Assembly: GCA_023376005.1 (NCBI GenBank)
Contig: CM042152.1
Span: 79,513,811 to 79,577,810, forward strand
DNA from: Doryteuthis pealeii
Lineage: Eukaryota > Mollusca > Cephalopoda > Myopsida > Loliginidae
Direction of reading: 5' to 3'
DNA length: 64,000 nt
Part shown: one piece after another, positions 28,087-39,010 of the stretch
Layout: each line of letters opens with the position of its first letter
How positions within the stretch are numbered: the stretch's first letter is position 1
Program-made: the position numbers and the translations under genes
Notes under the pieces: model-generated
Databases searched by the model: none
Told to the model about the DNA's origin: nothing
What the model saw: the letters and a program-made list of their open reading frames with translations, nothing else

Positions 28087-29662
28087 TTAATATAGATAAT
28101 ATAGTATGCTATATTTAGTTAACAGTGCTCAATATCATTGATAGAGCATGTATATCTAAATCAGGTTAGAGTGGACATGAAGTCAACAATGCTGGGTAAC
28201 TGACAGTTTCATGACTGACTTCATGTCCACACTACTTTACATTGGAGCTGTTAATCAACAAAACTCCACCCATCTGTGCTCATGTTTAGCAATATTGTAT
28301 GACTAGTTAGTTTAGTAAAAAGAAAATACTGAAATAGATCACTAATTAGGACTGAGCCTATTCTAGTAGTGACCAACCCAAGTGGAGTTTAACAGGTTTG
28401 AATTCAAAGTTTTCCTTCTCCTAGACTGGTTGCCTAATCAAGGTTAAAGAGCCCAGTCTGCCCTACTATTTACCCATAGCTGGAGGGAGAGTAGTTGGAT
28501 TCATACCTTTCCCAATGGTATTAGCGCTATAGGAACTGTAGCTTCGTCCTGGATTTGAACTCTGGTTAACAAGTCCATTTCCTACGACTCTAACCATTAG
28601 ACCATGCACCTCCAACTACACTACTAAACTCAATTACAGAACTGCTTCCCTACGAAAAAGCATTTAAGCTATTCATCATCATTATTATTATTATTATTAT
28701 CTGACCAATTATGCAACCTGCTTGCATCAACAAGCTGTGGAGCTGTGTATCTCCTTTGGAACAATGAGGTGCACCATGCATACCCGACTAGTACTGACTG
28801 GATTGAACACATGGATGAGGTTGGTGATGATCTGTCCTGCACTGTAAGAATCCGAAGCCGATGGTGTTCCCAGTGTAGCTGTATTATGTTGATTAATAGA
28901 TACCGGCGATGTGTTGTCCAGGAGACAATAATGGCAAATTGTTGTAAGGCCTTCCAGCATGGTCAACATGTGGTCAGGAGGAAGACTTTTTAGCTGACCA
29001 TTTCTAGAAAGAAAAAAAAGAAGAAAAATTGCTGATTACAGAGACCAATGTCATATAAGATTAAAATATCAAAATAAAAAGTAATAAAAAAAAAAAACTA
29101 TTACATGAAACTGAATTAAATTTATGACATATCTATATATAAAAGATTCTGTATGTCTGTGTGTTTGTACAAAGTTTGATAAATAGTGGATTCATGTGTC
29201 CTGGCCTCCTGCCCTAAAAAATACTAAGCGGTGCCTGCTCAAAATGTGAACCATGCTAGTTATGAACTCCTTAGCTGTTTGAAGGTGTTTTTCCCGACAA
29301 GTTAATGCAATATGAAAGCGATATTTTAAATCCCCCTCCCAAGTCTTTTCTTGACAAGTAAATGTAAATATTTTAACCCTCATCTTTTAAAAGATGAGGG
29401 TTAAAATATTTACATTTACTTGAATGTGATCAGAGTTGGCGATGAGTTGAAAACATTTTATTGAAATATAAAATTTATCCAATATCAAAAGAAGATTTTA
29501 GAATGAATTTTCAATCTGAAAAAGTTTAGCACAGAGAAAGATTTAAGAAAATTCTAAACTAATAGAAAAGTCGCTTAACTTTTTTAATGCATACAAGGCT
29601 GATACGTTTCCCTTTGCACTAAGGCAAATCACACAATACATACAAACACACAAGCATAATTA

Positions 29663-29715
<53 letters not shown>

Positions 29716-29947
29716 TATATGTAAAAACAAATTTTTTTTGTGATGAAACAAAGAAAATACAGTGCTCAATCACAAATTGTGAGAGCTAATATTTATTTAT
29801 TTTACAAAGTTTTCACAGATCAATGTTCATTATAAACAGCGACCCAGGTTTCATGCCAAGGGGCAATCATCAGGTTGTTGAGCAAGATCCCATGGTGTTT
29901 GTTGAAGATCTTTATTCAATGTCACATTTTGGACCGCAAATAACAAC

Positions 29948-29998
<51 letters not shown>

Positions 29999-30018
29999 CA
30001 CACACACAAGAAAGCAGG

Positions 30019-30054
<36 letters not shown>

Positions 30055-30217
30055 AGGGTTATCATAGTGATCACCACTTCAATGGATGGAATGAAAAGAA
30101 TAAAAGGGCCCTTGTTTTACAAATAAATATTTTTTTTTATTCCTTTCATTTCATCCATTGAAGAGGTGATCACTATGATAACCCTCAATATATTATAAAA
30201 ATTTGCCTGTACCAAAA

Positions 30218-30260
<43 letters not shown>

Positions 30261-30523
30261 CCAAAAGTCCAGAGAAGAAATCTTCCTTACGACACAAGAG
30301 TTTTATTTAAACAAAACCAAGTCGCAGTTTGAGAGCTCAATGTGTGTTCTTAATGTCACAGAGCAAATATATGAGTAAAGAAATAACAAAAGACTTAGAG
30401 ATTTAGCATTATAGTCTATTTCAGGGAGCTTGGACAAATAGTCTAAATCTCCCGACTCATCAGATGCGAATGATGAAATTTTTATATTACTTTAAAGGCA
30501 TTTGAAAACAGATTTTATATATA

Positions 30524-30556
<33 letters not shown>

Positions 30557-33500
30557 AACTCACACACATTAACAGGATTCAATTTTAAAACCAACTGTAC
30601 TCCATTTAGAAAAAAAAAACTGACCTTGTGTTATATATTGCCCATGGCAGAGGGGTTTGGGCAAATACAAAAAAAAAAAATCAAAAGGCTCATAGTTGTT
30701 ATTGATTTAAAAAAATGTCTCACCTTTCTTCCTTTGAGGCTGTATACAAAAGAGAAATAGATTCCAAATTACGACAAAGCTGAGAAACTACCATCATAAC
30801 CACAGAGGCTAGTGCCTTGCCCATGTGGGGTAGAGCAGCAGTAACCATGGAAATCCAGTGCCGGTGCATGTGGGCCCTGTGCACTTGTTTTAAGGCACTC
30901 AGCACAGCAGATAAGAACATTGTCTGCTGGACGATTGGCAGTCCAGAGTTGTAACGTACACGCAATAGAGACGAGTGGATATTCGATTTGGACCGATCAC
31001 CATCTACAGATGAGGAGGGCACGTTATCTGTACTGGTTCCATCTCCAGTTGTGGCTGCTGCTGCTGCGGTCGTTGCGCTACTAGCACCTTTGATGCGCTG
31101 GATCTGACCCTCCAGCATCACCATGACCAGCAACAGATTCAACAGTTCAATCTGGAACGTCTCATTGGCACTTGCTTCCAAACTGTCTTCGTTGAATGAA
31201 ACGATTGTCTCTGTGAAGTTGACGGGCTGCAGCACACTGCTAGGTGTCTGCCGGGCATTGTAGACGCTGGCAAGGACCGAGTGCAGAATGGCCTTTTGCA
31301 GTTTGCATTTGGTCAGCAGGTCGCTGATGTAGGAGACAAAGCTCTTGCCACTCTCCTTCATGATATTGATCAACTCGGACACAAGGTGCTTAAGGATCTC
31401 CGCACTCAGTATGTGCACTTCTTTGTTGCCGTGCAGCTCGTCCAGAGACAACTTACTCATCATCAGGTTCGGATAATACGAGCGGATGAAATACAGACAG
31501 AGAGAGATCACAATCTCCAGATACATGTTTGTCCGGTAGTTAGACATAACATCCGACGGTAGCTCTCCAAAAAAATTCTTTCCAAACACTGACTTACGGT
31601 GCCGAGCAAGCAGCATTTGTAATTTTGGTAACTGTAGTGACCGATTAGCACTAATACTCGTTGTTGCCATAGCAGTGACCATTAGTCGGGGGCAGGTAAT
31701 CAGCATAGATTTTAAAGTGGACAAGGCATACAATGTTTGTTGGCAGTCATATTTTTGTACGTAGAGGAGAATATGCATATGTAACGTATGGATACCGGTC
31801 GTCTCCTCCTCTTGTTCAATGTTCTGACTTCCCTGGCCGCTGTTATTAATACTATCACTGCCAGTATGACCACTGGAAGAAGGTTTTGATAGATCTATTT
31901 CGCTGCCCATAGGAGAGTCGATTTCCAAACCGTTTTTGTCTATGGCATTCAAAAGGTCCTCATCACCAAGGATGCTACTGCCTTTGGAATTGGTTTCTGT
32001 CTTTCCATCAGGGAGACAAAAATCTTCAGTGATTTCAATCTCCTTGCTCGAGAGCAGTGGCTCCCTTGTGACCATATCTATAATCTCATCAAGGATCTCT
32101 TTAACAATTGCTTCGCTCGATTCGCTGCTTTGGTCGTCTACAGTTACCGTACTTTCTGAAGTTTCATTCTCGTCAAAATAAATCCCCTCCTTAGCACACG
32201 TCTCCTTGTCCAGCCGACGAATGTTACCCAGGTCAAAATTCTGAGCAGAGGGCGGTAGCTCAAATCCATCAAATATCAAACGATCCAAAGAATTTGTTGA
32301 CCCCCCAAATGGGTTAATCCGGAGATTTAGATTCTCTGGATTAACTCTTTCAAAGGGCATATCAATCTGAGCCCTGGTTGGTGCTGTCATCACCCCAGAG
32401 CCTTTTTCATTCATCACAGTCAGGGCAAAAGATTTAAGCTCCTCCACATTCTTCTTGGAAATATTTTTGGCCTGGGAGCTAACATGGTAGATGATATTTC
32501 CCCCTTCACTGCTTATGGCGTAAATCTTTGTATCCGATTTGTCTTCATCTACATCAGATAACTTCACTTTCTTCGGTTGGTGAATATTTACATGCTGAAT
32601 AGATATCCTGAAAGAAGAAACAATAAACATTTGATTTAAAGTACAAAATATAAAGTACATTTATATACAATTTATATCTTATTATAATGGAGATTGTGAG
32701 CTTGTCTGTCTGTAACCGAAACTATATCACTACTCAAGTCACAATTCCCTTTTTTCTTTACGTCACATTCTCCATGATTTTATTTTTATTTAAACCTCAA
32801 TTATTAATAAAACTGTTTTACATCATTAAGACTGTTGACCATATCTACATACACAGAACATGCAATTGTATTTATATATACAACAAAAATAGCGGATTAT
32901 AGTGTGAATGGCAGGTTGATTTGCATATTGATCTTAAAAATTTGATTTTAATAAATATATGCTTAGTATTTGATTTCTAATTGTTTGGTTTTATCTTAAT
33001 GATACGAGCAAAAAATCTCAGGGATAAATCTTAAAAGAAATCCATTAATAAAAAAAATAACTAATATTATTCTTTACTTCCTATTTTAACTAAATAGTTA
33101 AATTAGGAAAATTTACCAAATGAGGGGAGTAATGGAAAATGATGGAAGAGTTACTTTCAAAGTTGTTCTATTTTTCAATCATACCCCTCTGTTCCAAATT
33201 TTTTTTATCTGCATTCTTATTCAGTTTCATTAGCCTTTCTAATTTAATATGATATTTATTATATTAAAACTTAAATACTTGCACCCAGAGGGTGCATATA
33301 TTTGCTAGTAAATATAAAAAAGATTGAAATCTATTTCCTAAAATAAAGGCAAAGTTTTGAAGGAAAATATTTTGTGTAGTAATTCATTATGTTAATGTCA
33401 CATGGGAGACATTACAGTTCCAAAAATCGACCTACCCTATTAAACCATTCCCACTTTCCTGAGCAGATCAGAGAAATGTGTTTTTGCTTGATTGAAGAAG

Positions 33501-36500
33501 AATCTTCACTCCCTCGTTTGACTTAGTTATTCCCACTCCAAAATAAAACCAACAACACCCAACCACAAATACACAAGGTTGAACTGGATTTTTAAAACCA
33601 AGACAAAGATCAAAAGTCATTCTATGCACTTTTTTTTAATTATATTACAATGATTAGTAAAAATGTTAGAAATTATGGGTGTTATGAATATGTTTCATGG
33701 CTCTAAGTCAAGTCTCTTGTTAGTCGGGTGGATAACTTTTTAGTTCCCCTCTATTGAAGTCAGTTAGTCTACTGTTGGTTTGAATAACAGCAGCTAGCTA
33801 AGTACAACTGAGCAGTGTCCAAGACAGTTGGTATTTATAGAAATCAAGAATGATCCATTCATGAATTTGGGTGATTCCATTCCTTGAGTTCTGATTGGCT
33901 GCTTGATTTGAATGATATTGTGGTAGTTTTATAATATATCCTGTCATTCTGCAGTAGACTTTGCAACTATTCAGGTTTGTATTGGGTAACAACTGTTTGT
34001 TGCCATGTCTTCCCAATTCGACGGTAATTGGAACTTTGATTATTCTTCACCCAAAATGAAAAATTCAAAAAATAAGCTCATGAGATTAATGAGAAGCATT
34101 GATCCAAATTGTTGTTACCTTGCCGTATCTGGATGTAAAAGTATAAGCAGGATTGGTTCCAAGATCCTGTAAATTCCTCCTCTTTGAATGGTGTGCATAA
34201 GCCAAGTGCTGGCCAACGTTTTGGCTGAACTTGTCTCTTCTCGAAGACTGTCTAATACAGCAAACATAGAACTGAAAAACAGAAAGGACAAACAATTTTA
34301 AAGAAAATCTTTTTATACTTTTTATCTAGCATGTTAGCCAATATACTACAGTGACTCTCTCTCAGGTTTCTGAAGGAAGGTTAGAGAAGTATACAGCCAA
34401 AAACAAAGCTACATAAAGTTTTTATTGGTTTGGTTCAATGTGGGTTATTTAATGCCAACAACTCTTTATAATATTTATAAAATATACAACATAATATGAG
34501 TATATATAAAAGGATATGAAAACAACACAATATGCTGTTAAAGTGAAAACATTTTATATCATTCATAGCTAATATTGAATAATATTTCGATTTATAAAAA
34601 TCATCTTCAGAGTTTGTTTTACTCCAGACTTAACAAGAGCGGAGACGAAAAATAATATGATATATATTATTTTCGTCTCCGCTCTTGTTAAGTCCGGAGA
34701 AAGACAAGCTCTGAGGATGATTTTTATAAATCGAAATATTGTTCAATATTATCTATGAATATGATATAAAATATTTTCACTTTAACAGGATATTGTGTTG
34801 TTTTCATATCCTTTTATATATACTCATACCGTCGGATTCATTTCCTTTCTATTAACTTATAATATAATATAATATATATGATATAATAACAAATAATATA
34901 ACATAATATCTAGCACAACACAATATATATACATATTTATACATATGTTTTCTAAGTAATTTTGTGTTCTTTTTTTTTTTTTTTTTTTTTTTTCAACAAA
35001 ATTGTCAGGGTACAAGATTACAGTAACAAGTTTTTATCTTTTCATGAGAATTCTCAATTAATAGCACTTTTTTTTTCTTTAAGTTTTTGAAATACTAAAC
35101 CTATTTTCTTGCTTTTTACTTCAAACTTGTAGAATTCTAGATCCACAACAGAATTTGTTTATCTTAAATGAAGTCAAGAAAAGATGTTTTATTGCACTTA
35201 AGAATTCTCTATTAGTAAATAAATTATATATATTTACCCAACCTTCTCCACATGAGTAGGATGTGACACAAGGTCAATTTATTAAGTGGAGTTTAACTGG
35301 TTTAAATTCAGAGTTTTCCTTCTCCTAGACTGGTTGCCTTACTAAGGTTAAAGAGCCCCCCATTCTGCCTTGGATATTAGTGTTATGTGAAATGCAAAAA
35401 GCCTCATCCAGGATTTGAACTTGGGTTGACAATCTACAATAATAACCATTACACCCGCCTCCAATAAATCAGAACCAAAAAAATAGGATTAAAAAAAACA
35501 AAAAAAAACTATCATAACTTTTTGTTGTTGTTAATACTAGAACAAGTAATTACCGGTCAAATGTCCTCAAAGGCATCCCAGGAGCTCGTGAAGTTTTCTT
35601 GTCTCGAGTTAGATGCCAAAGGGTGGTGAATTTACGGAAAGCTTCAATGCGTTTTCCCTGAAACATAATAAACTCAGTATTAAAAAAACAATATATAATA
35701 TTATGACACGATAAGGTCTTCTGCCCTGAGATACATATATTTAGATGCAATAATGCATATGTGTGTAATTGTAAGTGTGTCTATATGAGCATGTATGTGT
35801 ACAGGCATTGCATATATGTATGTATGTATGTATATGCATGTGAATGCAAGCAGTATGAATGTGTGTGGGCATAGGTAGTGAATATGTATGTACATGGATA
35901 AGTGTGTATTGTAGTATTAAAAGAATAGCTAAACAAGTTAGGGAGGTCAGCAGATTTTAATAGATGATAAAATAGATAGAGAAAAGTTTCTCCAGGTAGA
36001 TGAAAGTGTTTTTTTTGGTTTTTTTTTAATGTTTATCATAAACAGAAGTCTTCAGTGCTAGTACAGATAAAAGTTAGTAATGTAACATTGTGGGGTGGGG
36101 GTTAACGAGTGTAATACTGATGTGTAAATTAACACGGAAAAGATTTTAGCAAAAATATGTGTTAGATGAGAATGTTTAAGGATAAATCATCATAATGCCA
36201 CATAGCATTGTTTCTATTTGTCAAGAAGTGAAACATGGCGAAGGAGGAGTGAGAGGTCAGAATGGGAATTGAGTCTGGTACAATGCGTTGAGAGGGTGAG
36301 ACATGGGCTTTTGCTATTGGCAGTTGTGACTTGGGTGAAATAAAAATCTCATTAGAAAAAGAAGCGGCCTCGTGTTATTACTAAAAACTATAAATGACAC
36401 AAGGCAAGATGTCCCCTACAACCCCAAGTTGGTTTCCAGATTCCAAACATCCAGGAATTGTCAGCCAACAGAGCATCAGCCCAGCAACCAAGATTCGAAC

Positions 36501-36627
36501 CTCTCCAATGTAGTACCGATCCAGAGATAAGTATACAACTACCATTTTATTACCAACACATCATCTCTCCATTCTGACAGTGAGAACATAATGTTACTAA
36601 AGTTAAGAAATGGTTTTCAGTAAAGAC

Positions 36628-36665
<38 letters not shown>

Positions 36666-38585
36666 CATTTTCATGTTGAACTGAAAATAATAATCATTTA
36701 AAATGTAAATAAATTGTTGCTCACCTGTCCATCACCAATTAAAGCACTACCAATAACATCCTCACACACCCAGCTGTTCGGAGTCACCTGATGCAACTGC
36801 TGAAACAACTCCACACTTCTCTGATGGTTGCTTGGAGTTGTTTCACTCAGCTGATTCCATAGATTCTGTGCTACCATCTAAAAAGACAAAAAAAGGAGAA
36901 AAGAAAAGATGAAGAATTGCAGTCAACTCTTAATTGTTAAGTTGGTTGGATTTTACAGCATGTCAACACTTGTTGGGTTATTTTATACCAAAGACTTTTG
37001 TTTTATTAATTCTTTTGGGTATTCAAATTTTTTTTAAACTCATTTTTTGATCTATTTAACCCATGGGACCCCCACAGAGTGGACTTGGGAGTAATGGTGA
37101 TGATGGGGTACTCCACACTCCCCAAAGCTCCAGAATTGGAACTTCACCATCAGATAGAGTTTAACCATTGCCTTCTAGCACATATATAATAAAAAGGGTT
37201 GGGGCTTGCCATAAGGGTAATAGGATTCAAACAATCATATAGGTGTTAGGACTTGGCATGACTAGCCGATTGATCGAAGGGGGTCTTAAATGGTACGAGT
37301 TGGTTGACTGGTTGGATTTTACAGCATGTCAACCCTGCTCATCCAATAGGATTCCATCCTTAAGCATCACGGGTTGCTACCCACAGCCAAAAGGTGGTCC
37401 CATTGGGGAGGACAGGTTTACCCCTCTGCAGAGGTGCAATCTGTGTATTCTAAAGCCCCAGCCAACAGGGTTATTTACAATCGGGAATTATAACACTTAC
37501 AAACATAAATAAATAAAAAGTTAACTAAAAAGATAAAAAGAAACACACATTCTTATGTACATCTGTACAATTATTTTACCTGATAGAAAAGGGTGTTGTT
37601 GTTGAGGTACTTCAGGTGTCTGGGCAAGAGTGCGGGCAGGATAACCACTGATATTGTGCCCCCACCATTGCCAGAGGATGACTTGCGGTCACCATCGTCC
37701 TTGTTGCGGGACTCACATTCCACAGACTGTGTCAGGCTGATCAAATCCAACATGGTAGAAATGGCGGCTACTTGGATATGAAAGTTGTCCACAAAGCAAC
37801 TGCATATGATCAGGTCCTGTAGCCACGGTGGCAGCACAGAATCTTCCTCTGGTTAAAGAAAAACAAAAAAAACAATCAAATAAAATTAACTACATATCAA
37901 AAGATTATGTTTGTTTATTTTCAATATAGATCTGGTTTGCATACTCCCTCCCCCAATAAAAAATTTTCCCCAGGGGGTCAAAAAGAGGAGTTTTCAAATT
38001 TCATAAGAGAATACACTAAGCTTTCAAAAAATAAATTTAGTTTGGTAACAATTTTTTCCCGGTCCACCTTCTTATCGACCAGATTTAAAGGGATATCTAC
38101 AGATCTTTACTAAATTTATTAGATATGAGCAGAGCTACCCAGTGTTGTTTGGGATTTTTTTTTAAATTAAGAATGAATCTCTTATCTATATTTATAAATA
38201 GATTAATAAAAATTATTTATATATATTATATATATATATATCTCTTTTATTATTTATATATTCTTGTTTTTAAGTTGTTTATTCTATTATTATTCTTGTT
38301 TGTATTTTTCCTTTTATTTGCTTTTTATTATGTTTTATCCTTTATAAATTGTTTTATTTTTTAATCATTTTTTCATTATTCTTTTAATCAATTTATACCC
38401 TTATTATATTATTAATATATTTATTTTTATTATGAGGAATAAAAAGTTTTTAAATCCCACCCGGGACAAAAAGAGTGTGCAGATTTATTTAACTTTGGTC
38501 TTTGTTAGTCTCCACCAATTTTTATTTATAAAAGGATGTACGTACAAACAAACGTAGAAACAGACAGAGAATCTTTCTTTTACAC

Positions 38586-38627
<42 letters not shown>

Positions 38628-38976
38628 TCTAAACTCTGACATTATAAAAAAACTCCCAACTTTATAGTCTATAATTACACTATACAAATTTTGGCCAGAG
38701 TCGCGCGATCCTGATTATAAAAACTACCCTTATCGAAGATTGGCTGTGGAATTGGCCAATCGGATATAAAGAGGTCAAGGATTGCGTTGGCGTATTCTAA
38801 ACATTTTCTGTTGGTGTCACACATGGGTGGCATGTTGGAGTTTGATCGTCTCCAACAGGTTCTGGCTGGCTGAGGGGGGTATTATGTTGGAAGATCCGAA
38901 ACCCCCTTATGAAGCCAGTCAATAACATAACTGACGATGCTACCCTGCGCTAAGTAAGTCTGGCATATTTCAAACT

Positions 38977-39010
<34 letters not shown>

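Larger units (their letters stand above)
16028..28783. other. Longest intact DOP1 intron, 12.8 kb of repeats
   Basis: It holds family A copies, SINEs of three families, the hAT-like element, the LINE remnant, four palindromic elements and five microsatellites. The stretches 17050-17990, 21360-21950, 22740-23290, 27240-27840 and 28085-28378 show nothing I can name. Confidence 0.7.
29667..30555. repeat. Cluster of five TA tracts separated by short elements
   Basis: TA tracts at 29667-29713, 29950-29991, 30021-30050, 30220-30258 and 30517-30555. The spacers of 236, 29, 169 and 258 bases hold two hammerhead-like motifs and one hairpin. Confidence 0.85.
34495..34830. repeat. Large palindromic element
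   Basis: Arms of about 165 bases (34495-34658 and 34663-34830) with almost no spacer, beginning with tatataaaaggatatgaaaa. Identity is high but not perfect, with small indels. The element runs at 34840 into cggattcatttcc and then TA-rich sequence. Confidence 0.75.

Noticed and set aside
29823..30161. Open frame of 112 codons with Ile-Tyr repeats
   Set aside because: It is formed by TA tracts and hairpin elements; no similarity or splice context. The same applies to the Ile/Tyr frames near 9187, 24835, 53666 and 61271.
31281..31562. Plus-strand open frame opposite the large DOP1 exon
   Set aside because: It is a shadow of the minus-strand coding exon; the same holds for frames at 31936, 37593, 39731 and 42966.
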